From: Polyangiaceae bacterium
Lineage (GTDB): Bacteria; Myxococcota_A; Polyangia; Polyangiales; Polyangiaceae
DNA length: 64,000 nt
NCBI GenBank assembly: GCA_020849655.1
Contig: JADLFU010000064.1
Location: forward strand, 1-64,000
Reading direction: 5' to 3'
Shown here: positions 28,823 through 40,266 of the stretch, piece by piece
How the letters are laid out: the number at the start of each line of letters is the position of its first letter
Numbering within the stretch: position 1 is the first letter of the stretch
The notes under the pieces: model-generated
The model's database searches: none
Seen by the model: the letters and a program-made list of their open reading frames with translations, nothing else
What the model was told of the DNA's origin: nothing
Translations under genes and position numbers: made by a program

Positions 28823-30252
28823 TGGCGACCACCATCCCGAGCAACAGGGCCGCGTTCACCCTCGCGGAGGTCGCGCAGGCGACGGGCGGCGAGCTGATCG
28901 GCGACGCGGGCGCGCGCGTCGTCGGCGTCACGACCGACTCACGCGCGGTCGCCCCCGGAGCGCTCTTCGTCGCGCTGGTGGGCGAGCGCCTCGACGGCCA
29001 CGCGCACGCGACGGCGGCCGTGGCGGCGGGGGCGGGCGCCTTGCTCGTCATGCGCCCCGTGGCGGTCGACGCGCCGCGCGTCGTCGTGCGCGACACGACC
29101 GCGGCCCTGGCGGGGCTGGCGCGCGCGCACCGAGATCGCTGGGAGGCGCGCGGCGCCGGGCGGCGCATCGTCGCGATCACCGGCAGCGCGGGCAAGACGA
29201 CGACGAGGCGCGCGACGGCGGCGCTGCTCACGGAGGTCTCTCGCCAGGTCCACGCGACCACGGGGAACCTCAACAACGCGGTGGGCGCGCCGATGACGTT
29301 GCTCGGCCTCGGGGAGGAGCACGACACGGCCGTGCTCGAGCTCGGCACGTCGTCGCCCGGAGAGATCGGGCACCTCGCGGAGATGGCGCGCGCCCACGTC
29401 GGCGTCGTGACGCTCGTCGCGGCGGCGCACACCGAGCGGCTGGGCGGCCTCGACGGCGTCGCGACGGAGAAGGGCGCGCTCCTCCGGGCGCTCCCGACCG
29501 ACGGCGCGGCGGTCTTCTTCGCGGACGATCCGCGGGTGCGCAGGCTGGCGTCCGAGAGCCCCGCGCGCGCGCGCGTCGGCTTCGGGCACGGCGACGACGC
29601 GGACGTGCGCGTGATCGAGCGGCGCGTGATCGACCCGTCGCGGTCGTCGATCACGCTCTCGGCGAGGGGCGCCCACCTGACGTTCGAGCTGCCGCTCCTC
29701 GGCCGCGCGGGCGCCCTCGCGGCGGCGGCGGCCGTCGCGGTCGCGGTCGCGCTCGGTCACGAGGTCCCGACCGACGAGCAGGCGACCCGCGCGTTCTCGG
29801 CGCTCGCCGACGGCGCGGACGGCCGCCTCGCCGCGACCACGCTCGGCGACGGCTCGTGGCTCCTCGACGACAGCTACAACGCGAACCGCGCGTCGATGGA
29901 GGCCAGCCTCGAGGCCGCGTCCGAGCTCGCGCGAGCGAGCGGTCGCAGGCTGGTGCTCGTGCTCGGCGCGATGCTCGAGCTCGGCGCGCTCGAAGACGGC
30001 GAGCACGCCGCGGTCGCCGATCGCGCGCGGGGCGCGGGGCCGGCCGTCGTGGTCGCGGTCGGCGCGCCCGCGCGCGTGATCGCCGAGCGCTGCCGGGACT
30101 CGGCCGAGGTCGCCTCGGTCGACCGCGCCGCCGACGCCGTCCCCTGGCTCGCGCGCGCCCGCCGCGCGGGCGACGTCATCCTCGTCAAGGGCTCGCGCGG
30201 CGTCGGGCTCGACGCGGTCGCCGACGCGCTCCGCCACGGAGACCCCACGTGA
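28822..30252 (+). CDS. murF: UDP-MurNAc-tripeptide--D-Ala-D-Ala ligase
   Basis: MurF adds the D-Ala-D-Ala dipeptide, completing the cytoplasmic pentapeptide. The 476-residue protein has FTLAEVAQATGGELIGD, VVGVTTDSRAVAPGALFVAL, the P-loop ITGSAGKTTTRRATAALL, the stretch TTGNLNNAVGAPMTLL and the C-terminal DDSYNANRASMEASL and KGSRGVGLD. Length is typical. Start ATG 28822 shares one base with the murE stop. The ddl gene that would supply the dipeptide is not in the cluster. Confidence 0.96.
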
Positions 30253-31400
30253 TCTACGAGCTGCTCTTCCCTTACCGCAGCAGCCTCGGAGGCTCGCTCG
30301 GGTTCCTCAACCTGCTCCGGTACATCCCGTTCCGCGTGATCATGGCGACGATCACGGCGATGCTGTTCAGCTTCGTGCTCGCGCCGTGGTTCATCCGCGA
30401 GCTGCAGAAGAAGCAGATCGGCCAGATCGTGCGCAGCGACGGGCCGGAGTCGCACCGGGTGAAGGCCGGGACGCCGACGATGGGCGGCGCGCTCATCCTG
30501 CTGTCCCTGCTCGTGCCCACGTTCCTCTGGGCCGACATGAAGAACCCCTTCGTGCTCGCGACGGCCGCGGTGACGGCGGGCTACGGCGTCATCGGGTACC
30601 TCGACGACTACCTCAAGATCAAGCTGCGCAACCCGCAGGGCCTGGCGGGCCGCTACAAGCTCCTCGGGCAGATCGCGATCGGCGGCGGGGCGCTCGCGTT
30701 CGCCTTCCTCGACACGACGCGGATGCCGGCCGACTGGGTCGCGCTGCGCACGCAGCTCTCGGTGCCGTTCGTCGCGTTCTCGAAGCACCCGATCCTGCTG
30801 CCGATGGCCGCGTACCTGCCGTTCGTGCTCGTCGTCGTGATCGGCACGAGCAACGCGGTGAACCTCACCGACGGCCTCGACGGCCTGGCGATCGGCCCGG
30901 TGATGATCAGCGCCGCCACCTACCTCGTCTGGGCGTACATCGCGGGCTCGACGTTCCAGTTCCTCCAGGGCGGAAAATTCGTCACGCTGCCGCAGTACCT
31001 CGACATCGCGCCGAACCAGCACGCGGGCGAGCTCGCCGTCTACTGCGGGGCCATGATCGGCGCGGGGTTCGGGTTCCTCTGGTACAACACGTACCCGGCG
31101 CAGGTGTTCATGGGGGACGTCGGCTCGCTCGCGCTCGGCGGCGGCCTCGGGATGCTCGCCGTGTTCACGAAGAACGAGCTGCTGAGCGTCATCCTCGGCG
31201 GCATCTTCGTCATCGAGGCGCTCAGCGTGATCGTGCAGGTCACGAGCTTTCGGCTGACCGGAAAGCGCATCTTCCTGATGGCGCCCATCCACCACCACTA
31301 CGAGAAGAAGGGCTGGCCCGAGCCGAAGATCATCGTGCGGTTCTGGATCATCGCGGTGCTGCTCGCGCTCGTGTCCCTCGCGTCGATGAAGGTGCGGTGA
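30249..31400 (+). CDS. mraY: Phospho-MurNAc-pentapeptide transferase
   Basis: MraY transfers phospho-MurNAc-pentapeptide to undecaprenyl phosphate, making lipid I. The 383-residue integral membrane protein has about ten helices and the family motifs GTPTMGGALIL, the catalytic YLDDYLKIKLRN, NLTDGLDGLAIG, FMGDVGSLALGG and HHHYEKKGWPE. Length is slightly above the usual 360. It starts at GTG 30249 overlapping the murF stop (GTGA). Confidence 0.97.
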   Translation: MIYELLFPYRSSLGGSLGFLNLLRYIPFRVIMATITAMLFSFVLAPWFIRELQKKQIGQIVRSDGPESHRVKAGTPTMGGALILLSLLVPTFLWADMKNPFVLATAAVTAGYGVIGYLDDYLKIKLRNPQGLAGRYKLLGQIAIGGGALAFAFLDTTRMPADWVALRTQLSVPFVAFSKHPILLPMAAYLPFVLVVVIGTSNAVNLTDGLDGLAIGPVMISAATYLVWAYIAGSTFQFLQGGKFVTLPQYLDIAPNQHAGELAVYCGAMIGAGFGFLWYNTYPAQVFMGDVGSLALGGGLGMLAVFTKNELLSVILGGIFVIEALSVIVQVTSFRLTGKRIFLMAPIHHHYEKKGWPEPKIIVRFWIIAVLLALVSLASMKVR

Positions 31401-32734
31401 TGGAGCCGCTGCGGGGCAAGCGCGTGGTCGTCGTGGGGCTCGGGCGCTCGGGCGTCGCGGCGGCGCGGCTCGCCGTCGCCGAGGGCGCGCGCGTGACGGC
31501 GAACGACGCGGCGACAGAGGTCTCGGGCGAGGCCCGCGCGCTCCGCGACCTCGGCGTCGCGCTCGCGCTCGGCGGGCACGCGGGCGTCCTCGACGACGCC
31601 GACCTCGTGATCGTGTCGCCGGGCGTCCCGCGGCTCGCGCAGATCGCGGCGGCCGAGGCGCGCGGCGTGCCCGTCCTCGGCGAGCTCGAGCTCGCGTGGC
31701 GGCGCCTCTCCGGCGTGCCGACGGCCGCGATCGGCGGGACGAACGGCAAGAGCACGACGACCACGCTGGTCGCGGAGATGCTCTCCGCCGCGGGCGCGCG
31801 CGTGTTCGCCGGCGGCAACCTCGGCACGCCGCTCGCCGAGATCGTGGGGCAGGAGCCGCGCCCCGACGCGCTCGTGCTCGAGGTCTCGAGCTTCCAGTCC
31901 GAGCGCACCCCGACCTTGCGCCCGCGCGCCGCCGCGCTGCTCAACATCACCGACGACCACCTCGACCGCTACGACTCGTTCGACGCGTACGCCGACGCGA
32001 AGGGCAACCTGCTCGCGTCGATGACGCCCGACGACACGGCCGTGGCGCCGTTCGGCGACCCCGTGGTGGCGCGGCAGCTCGCGCGGTCGCGCGCGCGGGT
32101 GTGGACGTTCGGTCGCCAGGGGGACTTCCGCGTCACGGACGACGCGATCGTCGACGGGCCCTCGGGCCGTTCGTACTCGCGCGCAGAGATCGCGCTCGCG
32201 GGGGATCACAACGCGCTGAACGCGGCCGCCAGCGTCGCCGTCGCGACCGCGATGGGCGCGCCGGAGGCGGCCATCCGCGCGGCGCTCCGCGCCTTCGAGG
32301 GCCTCGCGCACCGCATCGCCTTCGTCCGCGAGCTCGACGGCGTGCGCTACTACGACGACTCGAAGGGCACGAACGTCGGCGCGTCGGTCGCCGCGCTGCT
32401 CGGCATGCGCGAGCCGAAGGTCGTGCTCGTCGCGGGCGGGCGCGACAAGCTCGGGGCCTACGAGCCGCTCGTCGACGCGCTCCGCCGCCGCGGCCGCGCG
32501 GTCGTCGTCATCGGCGAGGCGGCCGCGCGCATCGCCAACGCGGTCGGCGACGCGGTCGAGGTCGCGCGGGCCCGCGACATGGACGACGCGGTGACGACGG
32601 CGCGCAGGCTGGCCCGGCCCGGGGACGCCGTCCTCCTGTCGCCGGCGTGCTCGAGCTTCGACATGTTCCGCGACTACAAGCACCGCGGCGACGAGTTCGT
32701 CCGCGCCGTCCGCGCGCAGGGGGGCGGCCGATGA
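31400..32734 (+). CDS. murD: UDP-MurNAc-L-alanine--D-glutamate ligase
   Basis: MurD attaches D-glutamate to UDP-MurNAc-L-Ala with ATP. The 444-residue protein has an N-terminal Rossmann-like domain (KRVVVVGLGRSGVAAARLA), the P-loop GGTNGKSTTTTLVAEML near 115, the ATP-binding LNITDDHLDRYDSFDAYADA and the C-terminal DDSKGTNVGASVAAL, LVAGGRDKLGAYEPL and LLSPACSSFDMFRDYKHRG. The start ATG 31400 shares a base with the mraY stop. Confidence 0.96.
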   Translation: MEPLRGKRVVVVGLGRSGVAAARLAVAEGARVTANDAATEVSGEARALRDLGVALALGGHAGVLDDADLVIVSPGVPRLAQIAAAEARGVPVLGELELAWRRLSGVPTAAIGGTNGKSTTTTLVAEMLSAAGARVFAGGNLGTPLAEIVGQEPRPDALVLEVSSFQSERTPTLRPRAAALLNITDDHLDRYDSFDAYADAKGNLLASMTPDDTAVAPFGDPVVARQLARSRARVWTFGRQGDFRVTDDAIVDGPSGRSYSRAEIALAGDHNALNAAASVAVATAMGAPEAAIRAALRAFEGLAHRIAFVRELDGVRYYDDSKGTNVGASVAALLGMREPKVVLVAGGRDKLGAYEPLVDALRRRGRAVVVIGEAAARIANAVGDAVEVARARDMDDAVTTARRLARPGDAVLLSPACSSFDMFRDYKHRGDEFVRAVRAQGGGR

Positions 32735-33944
32735 GGGCGCTCGATCGCCTGAGGGCGCTCGTCGCGCGGCCCGCCGGGGACGAGGAGGTGTCGGGCGTCG
32801 ACCCGGTGCTCGCCGCCGTCTCGGTCGCGCTCGTCGGCCTCGGCGTCGTGATGGTCTACAGCGCGTCCACCGTCGAGGCGACGGTCGGCTTCAAGGATCC
32901 GCAGTATTTCCTGAAGCGCCAGGCCGCGTACGCCGTCGTCGCGCTCCTCGTGATGTGGCTCGTGAGCCGCTTCGACTACCGGCGCCTGCGCGGGCCGCTG
33001 CCCACGTACCTGATCTACGGCGGCACGACGGCCTTGCTCTTCGCGGTCGTCGCCGGGCTCGGCAAGCGCGTCGGCGGCGCGACGCGCTGGATCAACCTCG
33101 GCCCCGTCAACCTGCAGCCCGCCGAGGTCGCGAAGGTCGCGCTCGTGCTGTGGCTCTCGTACTCGCTCGCGAAGAAGGGCGACAAGGTGAAGAGCTTCTC
33201 GCGGGGGTTCTTGCCGCACCTGCTCGCGGCGGGGCTGATGATGCTGCTCCTCCTGCGGCAGCCCGATCTCGGATCGTCGATCGTCCTGTTGCTGCTGACG
33301 TTCGCGCTCTTGTTCTCCGCGGGCGCGCGCTGGCCGCACATCGTGGCGTCCGCCGTGTTCGGCGCCGGCGGGATCGTGCTGCTCGTGCTCAGCAAGTCGT
33401 ACCGGCTCGCGCGCCTGCAGGCGTTCATGGATCTCGCGGGGCACCGCCAGGACGTCGCCTACCAGCCGTTCCAGTCGGTGATGAGCTTCGGCTCGGGCGG
33501 CGTGACGGGCCTCGGGCTCGGGCGCGGGCTGCAGGTGCTCTACCTGCCTGAGGCCCACACCGACTTCATCGCCGCGATCATCGGCGAGGAGCTGGGCTTC
33601 CTCGGCATCCTCGGGCTCGTCTCCGCGTACCTCCTGCTCGTCGCGCGGGGCATCAAGGTCGCGCTCGAGGCCGAGGACGACTACGGCTCGTACGTCGCGC
33701 TCGGCATCTCCACGCTGTTCGGCATCCAGGTGATGGTCAACCTCGCCGTCGCGATGGCGATGGTGCCGACGAAGGGCCTCACGCTGCCGTTCCTCAGCTA
33801 CGGCGGCTCGTCGCTCGTCGTCAACGCGGCCGCGGTCGGCATCCTGATGAACATCTCGCGCAGGCGCGCGCCCTCCGCGGCGCCCCGCTCGCGCGAGGAT
33901 CACGACGCGTCCGAGTCCGTGCTCTCGGGGACGGAGGCGGGCGC

Positions 33945-33948
<4 letters not shown>
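32731..33948 (+). CDS. ftsW: Septal peptidoglycan glycosyltransferase FtsW
   Basis: FtsW is a SEDS glycosyltransferase that polymerises lipid II at the septum with FtsI. The 405-residue protein has about ten transmembrane helices and the SEDS motifs GGATRWINLG, LQPAEVAKVALVLWL, RQPDLGSSIVLL, LPEAHTDFIAAIIGEELG and TKGLTLPFLSYGGSS. It starts at ATG 32731 overlapping the murD stop (ATGA). The N-terminal region is short. The neighbouring murG makes its substrate. Confidence 0.96.
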
Positions 33949-35068
<1,120 letters not shown>

Positions 35069-35069
<1 letters not shown>

Positions 35070-36454
35070 TGTTCCGCGGTCGCGTTCGGCACGTCCACTT
35101 CGTCGGCATCGGCGGCATCGGCATGAGCGGCCTCGCCGAGATCCTGCACACGATGGAGTTCTCGGTGTCGGGCTCCGACCTCAAGGCGAACGACATCACG
35201 CGGCGCCTGTCCGCGATGGGCGTGCGCATCGACGTCGGCCACGTCGCGGAGAACGTCGCGGGCGCCGACGTCGTCGTCTTCTCGAGCGCGATCACGCGGG
35301 ACAACCCCGAGCTGCGAGAGGCGCGCGCGCGCGGCACGCCGGTGATCGGCCGCGCCGAGATGCTCGCGGAGCTGATGCGCGTGAAGTACGGCGTCGCCAT
35401 CGCCGGCAGCCACGGCAAGACGACGACGACCTCGCTCGTCGCGACGGTGCTGCGCGCGGCCGGCCTCGATCCGACGGTCGTCGTCGGCGGCAAGATGGCC
35501 GCGCTCGGGTCGAACGCGCGGCTCGGCGCGGGAGATCTGCTCGTCGCCGAGGCCGACGAGAGCGACGGCTCGTTCCTTCGCCTGACGCCGACCGTCGCGG
35601 TCGTCACGAACATCGACCCGGAGCACCTCGACCACTACGGCGACCACGACCGCCTGAAGTCGGCGTTCGTGGAGTTCGCCGCGCGCGGGCCCTTCTACGG
35701 CCTCGCGGTGCTGTGCCTCGACCACCCGCACGTGCAGGACATCTTGCCGCGCATCCCGCGCCGTCACGTCACGTACGGCCTCTCTCCGCAGGCCGACTAC
35801 CACGCGAAGCGCATCACCGCCCGCGGCCTCAGCATGGTGTTCGAGGCGTACAGGCGCGGAGAGCCGCTCGGCGAGTTCGAGGCGCGCATGCCGGGCCTGC
35901 ACAACGTGCAGAACTGCCTCGCCGTCATCGCCGTCGCGGACGAGCTAGAGGTGCCGCTCGACGTCACGAAGGAGTCGCTGCGCACGTTCGGCGGCGTCGC
36001 GCGCCGGTTCACGGTCGTCGCCGAGGTGGGCGGCGTGACGCTCGTCGACGACTACGGGCACCACCCCGCCGAGATCGAGGCGACGCTGAGCGCGGCGGAG
36101 TCGGCGTACGGCCGGCGCGTCGTCGTCGCGTTCCAGCCCCACAGGTACACGCGCACGCGGGATCTCTTCCACGAGTTCACGCGGGCGTTCAACCGCGCGC
36201 ACGTCCTGCTCGTCACCGACGTGTACGCGGCGGGGGAGGCGCCGATCGAGGGCGCGACGTCGGCCGCGCTCGTGCAGGCCATCCGCGAGCACGGCCACCA
36301 GTCGGTGCGGCACGTGCCCGACAAGCGCACCCTGCCCGACGAGCTCGAGAAGATCGCGCGCCCGGGCGACATCGTGATCGCGCTCGGCGCCGGCGACGTG
36401 ACCCAGGCCGGGCGCGAGCTCGCGGCGAGGCTCGGGCGGGGGCGCGCGCCATGA
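35069..36454 (+). CDS. murC: UDP-MurNAc--L-alanine ligase
   Basis: MurC attaches L-alanine to UDP-MurNAc, the first amino acid of the stem. The 461-residue protein has [18 protein letters not shown] at the N-terminus, the P-loop [17 protein letters not shown] near 110, the conserved [20 protein letters not shown] and [32 protein letters not shown] and [11 protein letters not shown]. Length is typical. It is not followed by murB or ddl, which usually come next; ftsQ overlaps its stop directly. Confidence 0.97.
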
Positions 36455-37338
36455 AGCAGAAGGCCCCGCAGAACCGCCGCGTCGCGCGGCCGATGGCGCC
36501 CGTCGCCGACGACGCGCCGCCCCCGCTCGACGAGCCGACGGAGGCGCCCGCGAGGCCGCGCGTGCCGTGGCGCGTGCGGCTGCGCCCGCTGCTGACGGGG
36601 GCGCGGCTCGCGCTCGGCGCGGCGGTCTTCCTGTCGACGGCGGGCGCGACGTCGTATGGCCTCTACCGGTACGTCGGCACGAGCGCGAGGTTCCGCGTGG
36701 CGCGGATCACGGTCGAGGGCGCGAAGCGGCGCAGCGACGAGGCGGTCGCGCGCACGGCGGGCGTCGCCGCGGGCGCCAACGTCTTCTCGATCGATCTCGA
36801 CGCCGCGCGTCGCCAGCTGCTCGCCGATCCCTGGATCGAGCGCGCGGAGGTGCGCCGCAAGCTGCCCGGCACGATCGCCATCTCGGTCGGCGAGCGGCAG
36901 CCGATCTCGATCGTCACCCTGGGCGGCGTCCCCTACCTCGCGGCGACGTCGGGCCGGGTGTTCAAGCGCCTCGAGCCCGGCGATCCCGACGATCTCGTCG
37001 TCATCAGCGGCGTCGGCGGCGAGGGCGAGATGCTGCGGGATCGCGCGAGCGTCGAGCGCACGGTGCAGCGCGCGCAGGAGCTCGCCGCGGCGTGGGAGCA
37101 GGCGAACGCGCCGCGCGCGTTCTCGCTCCAGGAGGCGCACGTCGGCAAGGACGGCACGATGTCGATCATCGTCGGTCGCGACCCCGTCGTGCTCTCGCTC
37201 GGCAAGCCGCCGTTCCGCGAGAAGCTCGCGCGCGCGGCGCGGGTGCTCACCGAGATCGAGCGGCGCAAGGCGCAGGCGTCGATCGTCTTCCTGGACAACG
37301 AGGCGCACCCCGAGCGCGTCGTCGCGAGGATGCGATGA
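36451..37338 (+). CDS. ftsQ: Cell division protein FtsQ
   Basis: FtsQ links the FtsBL pair to other divisome proteins and holds FtsWI in check. The 295-residue protein starts at ATG 36451 (ATGA overlap with murC). A Pro/Ala-rich cytoplasmic N-terminus of about 48 residues is followed by a transmembrane helix ([20 protein letters not shown]) and a POTRA domain ([20 protein letters not shown], then [20 protein letters not shown]), and then the beta domain with a C-terminal tail. Overall similarity is typical for this poorly conserved family. It is followed by a 97-base gap before ftsA. Confidence 0.93.
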   Translation: MKQKAPQNRRVARPMAPVADDAPPPLDEPTEAPARPRVPWRVRLRPLLTGARLALGAAVFLSTAGATSYGLYRYVGTSARFRVARITVEGAKRRSDEAVARTAGVAAGANVFSIDLDAARRQLLADPWIERAEVRRKLPGTIAISVGERQPISIVTLGGVPYLAATSGRVFKRLEPGDPDDLVVISGVGGEGEMLRDRASVERTVQRAQELAAAWEQANAPRAFSLQEAHVGKDGTMSIIVGRDPVVLSLGKPPFREKLARAARVLTEIERRKAQASIVFLDNEAHPERVVARMR

Positions 37339-37435
37339 GCCCGGAGACGCCGCGAATTTGGCCCGGCGCCTCGCCGTCCTCTAGTGCCACCCCTGCGGCG
37401 CGGGCCACGCAGGCCACGCCCCGCCTCCCCTCGCC

Positions 37436-38743
37436 ATGAAGCCCTCCAAGAACGGACAGAAGAGCGCGACGCCCCGTGAGCCGGAGATCGTCGTCGGCCT
37501 GGACATCGGCACCACGAAGGTGACGGCGGTGGTGGGCGAGGTCGACGCGGCGGGCGCCATCACCATCCTCGGCGTCGGCAACGTGCCGTGCCGCGGCCTC
37601 GTGAAGGGGGTCGTCTCGAACATCGACTGGACGGTGCGCAGCATCCACGAGGCCGTCGAGGCCGCGCAGCAGATGGCCGGCGTCGAGATCCGGACCGTGT
37701 ACGCGGGCGTCGCGGGCAGCCACGTGCGGTCGATCCCCTCCGACGGCGTCGCGGCCGTCTCGGGCGGCGAGGTGCAGCGCGCGGACGTCGAGCGCGTGCT
37801 CGAGGGCGCGCGCGCCATCCCGATCGACGCGGACCGCCAGATCCTCCACGTGCTGCCGCGCGAGTTCATCGTCGACGCGCAGGACGGCATCCGCGACCCG
37901 GTCGGCATGAGCGGCGTGCGCCTGCAGACCCGCGTGAACCTCATCACCGCGGCGACGAGCTGCGTGCAGAACGTCGTGCGCTGCGCGGAGCGCTGCGGCC
38001 TCACCGTCGCCGACGTCGTGCTCGAGCCGCTCGCGAGCGCCGAGGCCGTGCTCAACGATGACGAGAAGGAGCTCGGCGTCGTCGTCATCGACATGGGCGG
38101 CGGCACGACCGACGTCCTGCTCTGCGTCGACGGCGCGATCGCGCACAGCACGGTCATCCCCGCGGGCGGCAACAACGTCACGAGCGACATCGCGACGGGC
38201 CTGCGCACGCCGAGGGCCGAGGCCGAGCGCCTGAAGCGCAACTTCGGCTGCGCGCTCGGGCGCATGGTCGCCGACGACGACGAGATCGAGGTGCCGAGCG
38301 TCGGCGGGCACGCCCCGCGCCGCGTCGCGCGCCGCGTGCTCTCCGACATCATCGAGCCGCGCGTCGAGGAGATCTTCGCGGTCGTGCGCAAGCGCCTCGA
38401 GGACACCGGCCTGCTCGAGCAGCTCTCGGCCGGCGCGGTGCTGACGGGCGGCGGCGTGCTGCTCGAGGGCCTGCCGCAGGTGGCCGAGGAGATCCTCGGC
38501 ATGCCGGTGCGCGTCGGGTACCCGGTCGGCGTCTCGGGCCTCCACAGCCTCGTCAACGCGCCGCAGTTCGCGACCGGCGTCGGCCTCGTGCGCTACGGCG
38601 CGCAGTCGCTGCTCTCCGCGCAGCAGGCGGCCTCCGCCCGCGACACCTCGCCGCGGACCCAGCAGCCGCGCGAGCCGGACGACGCCCCCGTCGACGGCCC
38701 GCGCGGCAACAAGTTCCTTGACTGGCTCCGCGCAGCCTTCTGA
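37436..38743 (+). CDS. ftsA: Cell division protein FtsA
   Basis: FtsA is the actin-like ATPase that anchors FtsZ to the membrane. The 435-residue protein has VVGLDIGTTKVTAVVGEV, the adenosine/phosphate motifs VVVIDMGGGTTDVLLCVDG near 215 and VLTGGGVLLEGLPQVAEEI near 340, and the 1C-domain region between residues 85 and 165. The C-terminus ends in an amphipathic helix (NKFLDWLRAAF) that fits the membrane-targeting sequence. There is no obvious ribosome site before ATG 37436. The preceding 97 bases carry nothing I recognise. Confidence 0.96.
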   Translation: MKPSKNGQKSATPREPEIVVGLDIGTTKVTAVVGEVDAAGAITILGVGNVPCRGLVKGVVSNIDWTVRSIHEAVEAAQQMAGVEIRTVYAGVAGSHVRSIPSDGVAAVSGGEVQRADVERVLEGARAIPIDADRQILHVLPREFIVDAQDGIRDPVGMSGVRLQTRVNLITAATSCVQNVVRCAERCGLTVADVVLEPLASAEAVLNDDEKELGVVVIDMGGGTTDVLLCVDGAIAHSTVIPAGGNNVTSDIATGLRTPRAEAERLKRNFGCALGRMVADDDEIEVPSVGGHAPRRVARRVLSDIIEPRVEEIFAVVRKRLEDTGLLEQLSAGAVLTGGGVLLEGLPQVAEEILGMPVRVGYPVGVSGLHSLVNAPQFATGVGLVRYGAQSLLSAQQAASARDTSPRTQQPREPDDAPVDGPRGNKFLDWLRAAF

Positions 38744-38875
38744 CCGCTTCGCTTCACTTTCTAACTTTTCTCACTTCGACAGCAAACGCTCGGACCGCCG
38801 GGAGAGGCGCCCGCGACCCGAGCCACACCACCCACCACAGCAGCAGTCGGGCCCGAGACCCGGGGAGACGTCACG

Positions 38876-40180
38876 ATGAGCTTTTCGATCCAGTTTGCCG
38901 ACGAGGCATACGAGAACCAGGCAAACCAGGCGCGCATCAAGGTCATCGGCGTCGGAGGGTCTGGAGGCAACGCCGTCAACACGATGATCAACTTCGGCCT
39001 CGAGGGGGTCGAGTTCATCGTCATCAACACCGACGTGCAGGCGCTCGGCTCCAACAGCGCCCCGCAGAAGCTGTCGATCGGGCAGTCTGTCACGCGCGGC
39101 CTCGGCGCCGGCGCCGACCCGGAGAAGGGCCGCAAGGCGGCGATCGAGGACGCGCAGCGCCTGAAGGAGCTCATCGACGGCGCCGACATGGTGTTCGTCA
39201 CCGCGGGCATGGGCGGCGGCACCGGCACCGGCGCCGCGCCGATCGTCGCGCAGATCGCCCGCGAGATGGGCGCGCTCACCGTCGGCGTCGTGACGAAGCC
39301 GTTCGACTTCGAGGGCAAGCAGCGCAGCCGGCGCGCCGACGCCGGGCTCGCCGCGCTCTCCGAGAGCGTCGACTCCCTCATCACCATCCCCAACAACAAG
39401 CTGCTGGCGCTCGGCGACGAGGATCTCTCGTTCATCGACGCGTTCCGCAAGGCTGACGAGGTGCTCTACCAGGCGGTCAAGGGCATCAGCGACCTCATCA
39501 CCCAGAACGGCAACATCAACGTCGACTTCGCGGACGTGCGCTCCGTGATGAGCAACATGGGCCGCGCGCTGATGGGCACCGGCTGCGCGAAGGGCCAGGG
39601 CCGCGCGAAGCTCGCCGCGGAGATGGCCATCAGCTCGCCGCTGCTCGACGAGATCTCGGTGATGGGCGCGATGGGCGTCCTCATCAACGTGGTCGGCGGC
39701 AGCGAGCTGAAGCTGAAGGAGGTCAACGAGGCGGCCTCGCTCATCCAGGAGCAGGCGCACGAGGACGCGAACATCATCTTCGGCACGACCATCGACGAGA
39801 CGCGCGGCGACATGGTGAAGGTCACCGTCATCGCGACCGGCTTCGACGCCGTCGTCGAGCAGCGCGCGCAGCCCCAGGCGGTCGCCGTCCGGCCGGTGCC
39901 GCAGTCGCAGCCGGCGATGTCGTCGCGCCCGTACGCGCAGCAGAGCTACGCGCCGCAGGGCTACGCCGAGCGCCGCGACGCGCCCGCGCCGACGATGCGC
40001 CCTCAGACGCAGCAGATCGCGGAGGGCCGCCAGGCGACGCTGGAGTCGCAGGTGTACGCGCCGCGCCGCGCGCCCGTGCGCGAGTCGCAGTCGACGATGT
40101 CGGCGCACGCGCCGCGCAGCGTGCTGCCGGAGCTCGACAGCGACTGGGAGACGCCCGCGTTCCAGCGCCGCGGCGGCTGA
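38876..40180 (+). CDS. ftsZ: Cell division protein FtsZ
   Basis: FtsZ is the tubulin-like GTPase that forms the Z ring. The 434-residue protein has the GTP motifs [29 protein letters not shown] and the T7 loop [12 protein letters not shown] long Gln/Pro/Ala-rich linker from about residue 330 leads to a C-terminal peptide ([14 protein letters not shown]) like the FtsZ tail that binds FtsA. It starts at ATG 38876 with GGGGAG upstream. The 132-base gap from ftsA is AT-richer at its left end (TTTCTAACTTTTC) and could hold an internal promoter, but I see no clear -35. Confidence 0.98.
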   Translation: MSFSIQFADEAYENQANQARIKVIGVGGSGGNAVNTMINFGLEGVEFIVINTDVQALGSNSAPQKLSIGQSVTRGLGAGADPEKGRKAAIEDAQRLKELIDGADMVFVTAGMGGGTGTGAAPIVAQIAREMGALTVGVVTKPFDFEGKQRSRRADAGLAALSESVDSLITIPNNKLLALGDEDLSFIDAFRKADEVLYQAVKGISDLITQNGNINVDFADVRSVMSNMGRALMGTGCAKGQGRAKLAAEMAISSPLLDEISVMGAMGVLINVVGGSELKLKEVNEAASLIQEQAHEDANIIFGTTIDETRGDMVKVTVIATGFDAVVEQRAQPQAVAVRPVPQSQPAMSSRPYAQQSYAPQGYAERRDAPAPTMRPQTQQIAEGRQATLESQVYAPRRAPVRESQSTMSAHAPRSVLPELDSDWETPAFQRRGG

Positions 40181-40194
40181 CCCGCGCGCGGGTC
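40179..40194. other. 16-base perfect palindrome over the ftsZ stop codon
   Basis: GACCCGCGCGCGGGTC is its own reverse complement and begins inside the ftsZ TGA. No T-run follows, so it is not a standard intrinsic terminator. It might stabilise the 3' end of the dcw transcript or be chance in high-GC DNA. Confidence 0.35.
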
Positions 40195-40266
40195 GCGTGA
40201 TCGCAGCTTGCAGGGCCGCGGCCGGTCGGTGAAAGTACGACGGCCGCGCCCGCGCCCGGAGCCCGA

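Noticed and set aside
37339-37435. A hidden murB or ddl remnant between ftsQ and ftsA.
   Set aside because: The 97 bases are too short and show no motif from either family on either strand.
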